Shown here: positions 1 through 5,325 of the stretch, piece after piece
Layout of the letters: each line of letters starts with the position of its first letter
Position numbering within the stretch: the first letter of the stretch is position 1
DNA from: Akkermansia muciniphila
GTDB lineage: Bacteria > Verrucomicrobiota > Verrucomicrobiia > Verrucomicrobiales > Akkermansiaceae
Length of the DNA stretch: 5,325 nt
Direction: 5' to 3'
Assembly (NCBI GenBank): GCA_943324575.2
Contig: CALPMD020000110.1
Span: 1 to 5,325 of the forward strand
Notes under the pieces: generated by a model
What the model was told of the DNA's origin: nothing
Seen by the model: the letters and a program-made list of their open reading frames with translations, nothing else
Database searches by the model: none
Program-made: the position numbers and the translations under genes

Positions 1-90
1 ATGTGGAGGTAAATCAGCAAGCCGCGGGTGTAACATGGAATTTTCACGCCGCAAAGGCTGGGTATCAGCGCCGTCTCAATTCAAAGATGG

Positions 91-221
91 AAACCACGAA
101 AGGCACGAAAGGCACGAAAGGCACGAAAGGCACGAAAGGCACTAAAAATGAAGAGTTTGGCGAGTCTGATTCAGTCACTCTAAACCTCTTTTTCGTGAGA
201 TTTCGTGTCTTTTTGTGGTTT
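91..221. repeat. Long imperfect palindrome (CACGAAA-type intergenic repeat)
   Basis: The outer left arm begins AAACCACGAAAGGCACGAAA at 91. The right arm (189-221), read on the minus strand, begins AAACCACAAAAAGACACGAA, so the two ends are inverted copies. Pairing continues inward: AAGAG 151-155 with CTCTT 186-190, TTT 156-158 with AAA 182-184, GAGT 162-165 with ACTC 177-180, and CTG 166-168 with CAG 172-174 at the tip. The whole interval can therefore fold as one long interrupted hairpin. It starts 18 bases past the panB stop codon and could form in the panB transcript, but no U-run follows it, so a terminator role is only a guess. The arms differ in length because the left one holds extra repeat units. 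I recall similar repeats between genes of Verrucomicrobia and other environmental bacteria; their function is unknown to me. Confidence 0.8.
95..139 (+). repeat. Tandem 9-bp repeat, five perfect copies
   Basis: The unit CACGAAAGG occurs five times without a mismatch at 95-103, 104-112, 113-121, 122-130 and 131-139. A decayed sixth unit (CACTAAAAA, 140-148) follows. Because 9 is a multiple of 3, one plus frame reads through it as repeated Thr-Lys-Gly, producing a spurious low-complexity open frame. The tract is the left arm of the larger palindrome. The right arm has only about three looser units, so the left arm was probably expanded by replication slippage. There are no spacers between units, so this is not a CRISPR array. 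Confidence 0.95.
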
Positions 222-239
222 GGATGTTTCCTTTTGGAG

Positions 240-1013
240 TCAGGCTACGGGCGACGTCACGCGCGACACATAGCGGTCGGCGGCGCTGCGGATGGTGCTG
301 GCTAGGTCGGCTTCGGGGCGGGCGAAGGGCGGTACAAACCATGGGTAGGAGCCGAGCAGATCGGTAACGACCGCGACTTCGCCGTCGCAGGTGTGGTCGC
401 CACAACCGATGCCAATGGTAGGGACGGCGAGTGCCGCGGTGAGTTGGCGTGCGGCTTCGGGGATGACCGACTCGAAGACGATGGCAAAGACGCCCGCGTC
501 GATCAGGGCTTGGGCACCTTCGCGAAGGGCCTCAGTCTGTTCGGGGGTTTTGCCTTTTTTATGGTAGCCGCCTTCTTCGAGCACACGCTGGGGCAGCATG
601 CCGAGGTGGCCCATGACGGGGATGCCGGCGGCAGTGATGGCGCGGACTTTGTCGGCTTGGCGGATGCCGCCCTCGAGTTTGACGGCCTCAGCCCCAGCGG
701 CGACGAGGCGGCGGGCGGATGCGAGCGCTTGTTCGGGCGTGTCGTACGTGTGAATAGGTAGATCGCCGACGACGAGAGCCTGCGGCTTGGCGCGGGCGAC
801 GGCGGCCACATGATGCAGCATGTGGTCGAGCGTGACGTGGGTGGTGTCTGGGAATCCCAGCACGACCATCCCGAGCGAGTCGCCGACGAGTAAAACATCC
901 ACGCCGCATTCGTCCAGCAGGCGGGCGCTGGGGTAGTCGTAGGCGGTGAGCGCGGCGATGGGGCGTCCGCCTTTGCGGGTGCGGATGGATTCGGCTTTTT
1001 GGAGAGCGGTCAC
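240..1013 (-). CDS. panB: 3-methyl-2-oxobutanoate hydroxymethyltransferase (ketopantoate hydroxymethyltransferase)
   Basis: PanB transfers a hydroxymethyl group from 5,10-methylenetetrahydrofolate to 2-oxoisovalerate, giving ketopantoate, the first committed step of pantothenate (and so CoA) synthesis in the cytoplasm. The 257-residue product spans a full PanB TIM barrel (E. coli 264). Family signatures include LTAYDYPSA (22-30), VGDSLGMV (43-50), VVGDLP (81-86), VKLEGG (111-116), VMGHLGMLPQ (133-142) and FESVIPE (180-186). The Mg2+ ligands known from E. coli fall at Asp45, Asp84 and Glu114, and the catalytic Glu at Glu181, all present. The segment after GIGCG (201-205) reads VVTDLLG where many PanB proteins have HD before the final LG, a mild variation. 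The start is GTG at 1011-1013, which gives the usual short N-terminus; no Shine-Dalgarno precedes it and I saw no better upstream start. No panC is adjacent. A tRNA-Glu and its terminator lie upstream on the same strand, so panB probably has its own promoter. Confidence 0.96.
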   Translation of the reverse strand: MTALQKAESIRTRKGGRPIAALTAYDYPSARLLDECGVDVLLVGDSLGMVVLGFPDTTHVTLDHMLHHVAAVARAKPQALVVGDLPIHTYDTPEQALASARRLVAAGAEAVKLEGGIRQADKVRAITAAGIPVMGHLGMLPQRVLEEGGYHKKGKTPEQTEALREGAQALIDAGVFAIVFESVIPEAARQLTAALAVPTIGIGCGDHTCDGEVAVVTDLLGSYPWFVPPFARPEADLASTIRSAADRYVSRVTSPVA

Positions 1014-1061
1014 AGTGGCAGGTGGCCAGTTTAAGACAGAAAAACGCAGCGTCTAGAAACT

Positions 1062-1087
1062 AAAAAGCCCCCGCAGGGCGGAGGCTT
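1062..1087 (-). terminator. Intrinsic terminator of the tRNA-Glu transcript
   Basis: On the minus strand, AAGCCTCCGC pairs with GCGGGGGCTT across a CCT loop, giving a 10-bp stem with one U-G wobble. A run of five T residues (plus-strand A 1062-1066) overlaps the end of the stem. It begins 9 bases past the encoded CCA of the tRNA and lies before panB, so it should end the tRNA transcript and separate it from panB. No T-run exists on the plus side, so it acts on the minus strand only. Confidence 0.88.
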
Positions 1088-1096
1088 GATGATAAA

Positions 1097-1171
1097 TGGC
1101 GACCCGTAAGGGAGTCGAACCCTTCTTGCCAGGATGAAAACCTGGAGTCCTAACCGATAGACGAACGGGTC
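1097..1171 (-). tRNA. tRNA-Glu (anticodon UUC)
   Basis: On the minus strand every cloverleaf element is present: acceptor stem GACCCGT/ACGGGTC; D stem GTCT/GGAC around ATCGGTTA; anticodon stem CCAGG/CCTGG with loop TTTTCAT, giving anticodon TTC; a 4-base variable loop CAAG; T stem AAGGG/CCCTT with loop TTCGACT; and discriminator G. The body is 72 nt, and the 3' CCA is encoded at 1097-1099 on the plus strand as TGG. The UC after the acceptor stem and the GUCU D stem match bacterial glutamate tRNAs. Besides decoding GAA/GAG codons, Glu-tRNA also feeds tetrapyrrole synthesis in bacteria that use the C5 pathway; this window does not show whether this organism does. It is a single gene followed by its own terminator. 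Confidence 0.97.
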
Positions 1172-1190
1172 GTGCGTTGCGGCGGGCGGA

Positions 1191-1229
1191 AAAGAACATG
1201 GGGAGGCGGGGAGGTGCAAGGTTTTTTTT
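1191..1229 (-). promoter_or_regulatory. Candidate tRNA-Glu promoter with an A-tract UP element
   Basis: Reading the minus strand towards the tRNA, a run of eight A residues (1222-1229) is followed after two bases by TTGCAC (1214-1219), a fair -35 box. A 17-base spacer then leads to TTCTTT (1191-1196), a poor -10. The mature tRNA 5' end would lie about 20 bases past the -10. An A-tract directly upstream of -35 is typical of UP elements at stable-RNA promoters. The A-tract and -35 are convincing by eye; the -10 is not, so the exact start is uncertain. Confidence 0.35.
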
Positions 1230-1255
1230 GAATGAAAAAGTCGGAATTTTTAAAT
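1228..1255 (+). promoter_or_regulatory. Candidate transketolase promoter
   Basis: TTGAAT (1228-1233) and TTAAAT (1250-1255) are separated by 16 bases and match the sigma-70 consensus at four of six positions each. Transcription from here would start near 1262 and give a leader of about 118 nt before the preferred ATG at 1380. A second, weaker pair is TTGTCA (1312-1317) and TAGGGT (1334-1339), which would give a leader of about 35 nt. Neither is strong, and both rest on inspection alone. Confidence 0.3.
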
Positions 1256-1290
1256 CATGCTGAAAATGAGCCGCATTCTTGTAAAAAGAG

Positions 1291-1301
1291 GGAGATTTGT
1301 G
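1291..1301 (+). promoter_or_regulatory. RBS-like GGAG before an in-frame GTG (alternative transketolase start)
   Basis: GGAG at 1291-1294, within AGAGGGAGA, lies four bases before GTG 1299-1301, which is in frame with the transketolase gene. Starting there would add 27 residues before the conserved N-terminus, for a 685-residue protein. It is the only Shine-Dalgarno-like sequence placed before an in-frame start of any protein gene here, but the extra residues (Trp- and Arg-rich, ending in PFL) look unlike the family. I keep the ATG at 1380 and list this as an alternative. Confidence 0.25.
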
Positions 1302-1379
1302 GAATGCTGGCTTGTCAAGTGGGGGGAGATTTCTAGGGTCGCGGCACTCTGTCGTCGGCTGGCGCAGATTCCTTTCCTC

Positions 1380-3356
1380 ATGAATACCTCACTGCTTGCA
1401 CAAGCTGCCAATGAAGCCCGTGGCCTAGCCATGGATGCCGTCCACGCCTGTAACTCGGGTCACTTGGGTTTGCCGCTGGGCTGCGCCGAGATTGGTGCGG
1501 TGTTGTTCGGCGAATCTCTGCGCTATAACCCCGACGAGCCAAAGTGGTTGAACCGCGACCGCTTCGTGCTATCCGCCGGTCATGGTTCGATGTTTATCTA
1601 TAGCTGGCTGCACTTGGCCGGTTACGCGGTTTCGCGCGAGGATGTGAAAAACTTCCGCCGTCTGCACTCGATCACGCCGGGGCATCCGGAGTTTCATGAA
1701 ACTCCTGGGGTGGAGGCGACGACTGGTCCGCTAGGACAAGGCATCGGCAACGCGGTGGGTTATGCGCTCTCCGCCAAGCGGGCTGCGGCGCGCTTCAACA
1801 CGGCCGAGCACACGATTTTCGATCAACACATCATCTCGATCCACGGCGACGGTTGTCTCCAGGAGGGTGTCGCCAAGGAGGCAATCGCCTTCGCGGGTCA
1901 CGGTGGATTGGACAACCTGATCCTCATCTATGATTCTAACGACGTGACGCTTGATGCGATGGCCGACGTGACGCAAGGCGAAGATGCCGAGCTGTATTTC
2001 ACCTCCCAGCGCTGGGATGCAGTGACGATCGACGGTCACGACCTTGATGCCATCGCGGCAGCTCTGGCAACTGCCAAGGCTAACAAGAACGGTCGCCCGA
2101 AGGTGATCATTGCCAAGACGATCATCGGCATGGGTATCGCCGAAGTCCAAGGTACCGCTAAGGGCCATGGCGAAGGGGGAGCGAAGTTCATCGAATCCGC
2201 GCGCGCCAGTCTGGGCCTGCCTGCAGACGAGCACTTCTATGTCTCGCCAGCGACCCAAGCCTTTTTCGCTGAGAAGAAGGCGGCTTCCAAAGCCCATTAC
2301 GCGGCATGGCAGGCGACGTACGGTGCATGGGTTGCGGCCAACCCGGCTCTAGCCAAGGAATTGACGGACGGTACTTCCTTCGCGGTACCGTCTGATCTGA
2401 GCGCGCAGATTCCTGCCTTCGCGGCAGACTATAAGGACGCGACCCGCTCGGCAGGGGCGTCGGTCATCAATGCATTGGCCAAGGCGATTCCCGGATACCT
2501 GACTGGCAGTGCGGATCTCTTCGGTTCGACCAAGAATTACATCAAGGACGGCGACGATTTTTCGGCCTCAAATCCACTGGGCCGCAACATTTGGTTCGGC
2601 ATTCGCGAGCACGCGATGGCTGCGATTTGCAATGGTATCGCGTATGATGGCTTGTTCCGTGTCAGCGGTGCGACGTTCCTCGTCTTCGCCGATTATCTGC
2701 GCGGTGCGGTGCGTCTCGCCGCTTTGTCGAATCTGCCTGCGAGTTACATTTTCACCCACGACTCGGTTGGTGTTGGTGAAGACGGTCCGACCCACCAACC
2801 GGTGGAAACCGTCAGCGGTTTGCGGGTGATTCCAAATCTCGACGTCATTCGTCCAGGTGATGCGGAAGAAACCGCAGGCGCATTCATTGCCTCGGTTAGC
2901 CGCAAGGATGGCCCGACGGCGTTGATCCTGACCCGCCAAGCGATCCCGCTGATGAACGAACTTTCCGTCGAAACCCGCCGCGAAGGTGTCCTGCTCGGCG
3001 GTTACATCGCCCGCAAGGAAATCGGCGCGCTGACGACGATCTTGCTCGCCAGCGGTTCCGAACTCCAGCACGCGATGGCTGCTGCCGCAGAGTTGGGCGA
3101 CGGTGTACGCGTGGTTTCGTTGCCATGCTTTGAGCGTTTTGAGCGCCAGAGTGCTGAGTACCGCGAAAGCGTGCTGCCGAAGGCCTGCACCAAGCGCGTA
3201 TCAATCGAGGCGGGTGTCACCGACCTTTGGTGGAAATATGTCGGCACCGAAGGCAAGGCCCTCGGGATCGACCGATTCGGCATCAGCGCACCGGGCGACA
3301 CGGTGATGAAAGAGCTGGGCATGACCAAGGATCATGTGGTCGCGGCTGCCAAGTGA
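1380..3356 (+). CDS. tkt: Transketolase
   Basis: Transketolase moves two-carbon ketol units between sugar phosphates using thiamine diphosphate, linking the pentose phosphate pathway and glycolysis in the cytoplasm. From the ATG at 1380 the product is 658 residues, close to the usual 660-680. The N-terminal ThDP-binding domain shows NSGH (25-28), [14 protein letters not shown] (58-71), TPGHPE (99-104), [14 protein letters not shown] (114-127) and the ThDP/metal motif from GDG (156-158) to N187. The middle domain has GSADL (376-380), the catalytic Glu410 in GIREHAM, and [15 protein letters not shown] (460-474). Substrate-contacting residues known from yeast have counterparts at His28, His102, His263, Arg356, His460, Asp468, His472 and Arg519. 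The C-terminal domain is complete. The usual GHPG is GHLG here (Leu29). The frame stays open 41 codons upstream to an ATG at 1257, but that stretch lacks family features and lies in the probable promoter and leader. No Shine-Dalgarno precedes 1380. It is transcribed alone, divergent from tRNA-Glu and ended by the terminator at 3384. Confidence 0.96.
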   Translation: MNTSLLAQAANEARGLAMDAVHACNSGHLGLPLGCAEIGAVLFGESLRYNPDEPKWLNRDRFVLSAGHGSMFIYSWLHLAGYAVSREDVKNFRRLHSITPGHPEFHETPGVEATTGPLGQGIGNAVGYALSAKRAAARFNTAEHTIFDQHIISIHGDGCLQEGVAKEAIAFAGHGGLDNLILIYDSNDVTLDAMADVTQGEDAELYFTSQRWDAVTIDGHDLDAIAAALATAKANKNGRPKVIIAKTIIGMGIAEVQGTAKGHGEGGAKFIESARASLGLPADEHFYVSPATQAFFAEKKAASKAHYAAWQATYGAWVAANPALAKELTDGTSFAVPSDLSAQIPAFAADYKDATRSAGASVINALAKAIPGYLTGSADLFGSTKNYIKDGDDFSASNPLGRNIWFGIREHAMAAICNGIAYDGLFRVSGATFLVFADYLRGAVRLAALSNLPASYIFTHDSVGVGEDGPTHQPVETVSGLRVIPNLDVIRPGDAEETAGAFIASVSRKDGPTALILTRQAIPLMNELSVETRREGVLLGGYIARKEIGALTTILLASGSELQHAMAAAAELGDGVRVVSLPCFERFERQSAEYRESVLPKACTKRVSIEAGVTDLWWKYVGTEGKALGIDRFGISAPGDTVMKELGMTKDHVVAAAK

Positions 3357-3383
3357 TCCTGATTCGCCAGAGATTCATCGTAT

Positions 3384-3416
3384 AGGGTCTGGCCGAAAGG
3401 TCGGACCCTGTTTTTT
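3384..3416 (+). terminator. Intrinsic terminator after transketolase
   Basis: AGGGTCTGGCC pairs with GGTCGGACCCT around a GAAA tetraloop, an 11-bp stem containing two G-U wobbles. A G and then six T residues (3411-3416) follow. It starts 27 bases past the transketolase stop. The convergent pyrD gene ends at 3440, so its transcript could also form the hairpin, but on that strand no T-run follows it; the site is therefore mainly a plus-strand terminator. Confidence 0.93.
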
Positions 3417-3439
3417 GGGATTAGGCCTTTGCGGAAGCG

Positions 3440-4465
3440 TCAGAGTCCTTTGGCCAATTCCCGGACGAGCTTGGGTCCTTGATAGACGAATGAGGTGTAA
3501 ATCTGGACTAGCGAGGCGCCTGCACGGATTTTTTCGCGGGCGTCTTCCAGCGAGGAAATGCCGCCGACGCCGATGATCGGGATCTGCGGGCCGAGATGGC
3601 TGGCAAATGCACGCAAAGTCGCGGTGCTTTTTTCAAAGACGGGGCGCCCGGAGAGGCCGCCTGCTTCCGCCGCCCGTGGGTGACTGGCGACGCCGTGGCG
3701 GTCGAGTGTGGTGTTGGTGGCGATGACGCCGTCGAGTCCGCCATTGAGGAAGACTTTGGCAAGATCCTGGATTTGAGGCTCGTCTAGGTCGGGTGCGATT
3801 TTGAAGAGCAAGGGCACATACTTTTGGTGTTCGTCGGCGAGTTTTTGCTGCTCCTTTTTCAAGAGATCGAGCAGTCGGGCGCTGGCTTCGGCACCTTGCA
3901 AGTCCCTGAGGCCTGGGGTATTGGGTGAAGAGAGATTGACCGCAACGTAGTCCGCTACAGCATAGGCTTCGCGCAGGCAGATGAGGTAGTCGTCAGCGGC
4001 ATTTTCATTGGGTGTATCTTTGTTTTTGCCGATGTTGAAACCGATAATCCCTTTGAACGATCGGGCTGAACGGACGTTTTTAACGCCGACTTCGATACCG
4101 GGATTATTGAATCCCATTCGGTTGATGATCGCCTCACGATCGATCAGGCGGAATAAGCGCGGCTTTGGATTTCCAGCTTGGGGGCGCGGGGTGATGGTAC
4201 CAATTTCAATCGAGCCGAAGCCGAGTCGGCCAAGCGCATCGATCGTGTTGCCTTCCTTGTCCAGTCCCGCAGCAAGGCCGACGCGGTTTGGAAATTTTAA
4301 ACCCATCACTTCCACGGGAGAGGTGAATGTGTCGCTAGGCGAGAGCAGGCCCAGTAGGCCCGTTTTTTCCGCGATTCTGAGGGCGGTCATGCTGGCATGG
4401 TGGGCCACTTCAGCATCCAGCTGGAAGAGTCCTCTGCGGACTATTGGATAGAGAGCATCAATCAC
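3440..4465 (-). CDS. pyrD: Dihydroorotate dehydrogenase (quinone), class 2
   Basis: PyrD oxidises dihydroorotate to orotate in de novo pyrimidine synthesis, using FMN and passing electrons to membrane quinone. The 341-residue product matches class 2 length (E. coli 336). Residues 1-45 form the amphipathic N-terminal extension that marks class 2 and docks on the inner membrane, including FQLDAEVAHH (14-23); His22 aligns with E. coli His19. The FMN barrel follows: GLAAGLDKEG (63-72, with Lys70), INRMGFNN (114-121), NLSSPNTPGLR (177-187, with catalytic Ser180), FKIAPDL (221-227, with Lys222), NTT (251-253), GVGGISS (299-305) and YTS (323-325). A catalytic serine rather than cysteine also indicates class 2. 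The start is GTG at 4463-4465; an in-frame TGA lies two codons upstream, so no longer product is possible, and the LYP near the N-terminus fits the family. No Shine-Dalgarno is visible. It is a single gene, convergent with transketolase and divergent from the sigma factor gene. Confidence 0.97.
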   Translation of the reverse strand: MIDALYPIVRRGLFQLDAEVAHHASMTALRIAEKTGLLGLLSPSDTFTSPVEVMGLKFPNRVGLAAGLDKEGNTIDALGRLGFGSIEIGTITPRPQAGNPKPRLFRLIDREAIINRMGFNNPGIEVGVKNVRSARSFKGIIGFNIGKNKDTPNENAADDYLICLREAYAVADYVAVNLSSPNTPGLRDLQGAEASARLLDLLKKEQQKLADEHQKYVPLLFKIAPDLDEPQIQDLAKVFLNGGLDGVIATNTTLDRHGVASHPRAAEAGGLSGRPVFEKSTATLRAFASHLGPQIPIIGVGGISSLEDAREKIRAGASLVQIYTSFVYQGPKLVRELAKGL

Positions 4466-4771
4466 GAACGATCATTGAAGCAAAGGCGGCAGTTTGTCGA
4501 ATCTCAGATGTGTCAAATTAGCGCAAACCGTGCGAAATCGGCAGTCGATCGTGCATTTTGTCATATTGCAAATGATTTCGATGACTGATCCTGAGTGACT
4601 TGGTTAGATGATCGGACGGGCACATGAATTGCTGGTCGGTAAGTGCGAGGCGCTTCATACGTCAGGACCCTTTCGATGATTCAGCAATATCTGAAGCCCT
4701 AGGATTTTAAGAAAATTGAAACAAGCACTTCGCTAGTGACGCTTCCTTGAAAACGAAAACTCCCAACACCT
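4466..4771. other. Divergent intergenic control region, pyrD / sigma factor
   Basis: About 306 bases with no supportable gene lie between the two divergent starts. On the minus strand a perfect TTGACA (4511-4516) points at pyrD, but the sequence 16-18 bases further on has no good -10, so a promoter there is only possible. On the plus strand TAGGAT (4700-4705) resembles a -10 and TTGAAA occurs at 4716 and 4747, yet none form a well-spaced pair. Short inverted repeats exist (CGAAATC 4533-4539 with GATTTCG 4574-4580; TTCAG 4680-4684 with CTGAA 4691-4695; AAGTGC 4641-4646 with GCGCTT 4650-4655). None is followed by a T-run and none matches a riboswitch I recognise. The last 25 bases before the sigma start are A- and C-rich with no Shine-Dalgarno. 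Confidence 0.5.
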
Positions 4772-5325
4772 ATGGCATACGAACCAGACAGCAGCAGCTT
4801 GAAACTCTACCTGCGGGAAATCTCCAAAACGCCACTTCTCACAGCGGCGGAGGAGGTGGTTCTTGCGGAGCGCATCCAAAATGGAGATGCAGAGGCTAGG
4901 TCTCACATGATTCGGGCAAACCTCCGACTGGTGGTGAAGATCGCTCAAGACTATTCCAATTACGGTATGCCCGTCATGGATTTAATTTCCGAAGGAAATA
5001 TTGGACTGATGAAGGCGGTGGAGCGCTTCGATCCCGAAAAGGGCGGCAAGCTATCCACCTATGCAGCTTGGTGGATCAAACAATCGATCAAGCGTGCCTT
5101 GGCCAATCAGTCAAAAACGATCCGTCTGCCGGTGCATATGGTGGATAAGATCGCGAAAATGCGACGCATCGCAGCGATTCTGACTGAAGCGCTCGGCCGA
5201 GAGCCGACGGATGAAGAGTTAGCGGATGAGGTGGGACTTCCTCACCGCAAGCTCGCCCTGTTGCGGCAAGCATCCTACCGCCCAACCTCGCTCGACGCCC
5301 CACTCAACGAGGGCGAAGCCACAGA
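4772..5325 (+). CDS. Sigma-70 family RNA polymerase sigma factor, group 2-like (3' end outside window)
   Basis: The first 184 codons of a primary-type sigma factor, cut by the window edge. Sigma factors bind core RNA polymerase and recognise promoter -10 and -35 elements. Region 1.2 covers about residues 6-40 (LKLYLREISKTPLLTAAEE). Region 2 covers about 41-125: RANLRLVVKIA (48-58), the core-binding DLISEGNIGLMKAVERFDP (70-88), and the -10 helix WWIKQSIKRA (100-109), followed by NQSKTIRLPVHM (112-123). Region 3 begins near LGREPTDEELA (141-151). Region 1.1, the acidic domain of housekeeping RpoD, is absent: an in-frame TGA at 4748-4750 rules out a longer protein and ATG 4772 is the first ATG after it. 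That, together with the RpoS-like NQSKTIRLP, suggests a group 2 (alternative, RpoS/SigA-like) factor, although some primary sigma factors are also short. In the -10 helix Gln104 is kept, but the position of E. coli Thr440 is Lys107. No Shine-Dalgarno is seen. Confidence 0.93.
   Translation, partial: MAYEPDSSSLKLYLREISKTPLLTAAEEVVLAERIQNGDAEARSHMIRANLRLVVKIAQDYSNYGMPVMDLISEGNIGLMKAVERFDPEKGGKLSTYAAWWIKQSIKRALANQSKTIRLPVHMVDKIAKMRRIAAILTEALGREPTDEELADEVGLPHRKLALLRQASYRPTSLDAPLNEGEAT

Noticed and set aside
1..36. Minus-strand frame from a CAT at 34-36 leaving the left edge
   Set aside because: Only 12 codons are visible, without RBS or recognisable sequence, so it cannot be supported.
95..148. 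Possible CRISPR array
   Set aside because: The units are 9 bp and directly abutting, with no spacers and no cas genes nearby.
3..305. Plus-strand open frame encoding a Thr-Lys-Gly repeat protein
   Set aside because: Its low-complexity part is only the translated 9-bp tandem repeat, it runs antisense into the end of panB, and it has no recognisable domain.
1319..1328. GGGGGGAG-like run as a ribosome binding site
   Set aside because: No start codon in frame with a known gene follows at suitable spacing.
1257..1379. Coding N-terminal extension of transketolase from ATG 1257
   Set aside because: No family similarity, no RBS before ATG 1257, and it overlaps the likely promoter and leader; the family N-terminus fits ATG 1380.
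1731..2297. 188-codon antisense open frame inside transketolase
   Set aside because: A shadow of the GC-rich coding strand with no recognisable protein features, while the plus frame is a clear transketolase.
2568..3071. 167-codon antisense open frame inside transketolase
   Set aside because: Shadow frame opposite the catalytic and C-terminal domains, with no domain of its own.
4533..4587. Inverted repeats CGAAATC/GATTTCG and CAGTC/GACTG as a riboswitch or operator
   Set aside because: The two pairs interleave rather than nest, are short, and match no riboswitch class I know; likely chance.
4641..4655. Small hairpin AAGTGC-GAG-GCGCTT as a terminator
   Set aside because: Only six pairs with one wobble and no T-run on either strand.

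Overview
The window looks like ordinary chromosomal housekeeping DNA from a moderately GC-rich Gram-negative bacterium. My best guess at the group is Verrucomicrobiota (possibly Opitutae). This rests on remembered resemblance of the transketolase N-terminus and the sigma-factor region 2.4 to proteins of that phylum, and on the intergenic CACGAAA-type repeat. It is an inference, not a result. No mobile element, CRISPR array, phage gene or defence cassette is visible, and I do not see a previously undescribed system here.

Layout from left to right. Bases 1-90 show nothing I can support. Bases 91-221 form a long imperfect palindrome whose left arm carries five perfect copies of a 9-bp unit; it lies just beyond the 3' end of panB. 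panB (240-1013, minus) encodes ketopantoate hydroxymethyltransferase. Upstream of panB on the same strand lie a tRNA-Glu(UUC) gene with an encoded CCA end (1097-1171) and its intrinsic terminator (1062-1087), which separates the two transcripts. A divergent control region (about 1172-1379) separates the tRNA from a transketolase gene (1380-3356, plus), which ends in a strong GAAA-tetraloop terminator (3384-3416). The class 2 dihydroorotate dehydrogenase gene pyrD (3440-4465, minus) converges on that terminator. A roughly 300-bp divergent intergenic region (4466-4771) then leads to a sigma-70 family factor gene (from 4772, plus) that runs off the right edge.

The genes serve separate core pathways: pantothenate/CoA synthesis, translation, the pentose phosphate pathway, pyrimidine synthesis and transcription. 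They alternate in strand and each seems to be its own transcription unit, so I infer no shared operon. The most notable points are the asymmetric palindrome, the lack of a Shine-Dalgarno sequence before the preferred start of all four protein genes, the uncertain transketolase start, and the departures from the housekeeping consensus in the promoter-contacting helix of the sigma factor.
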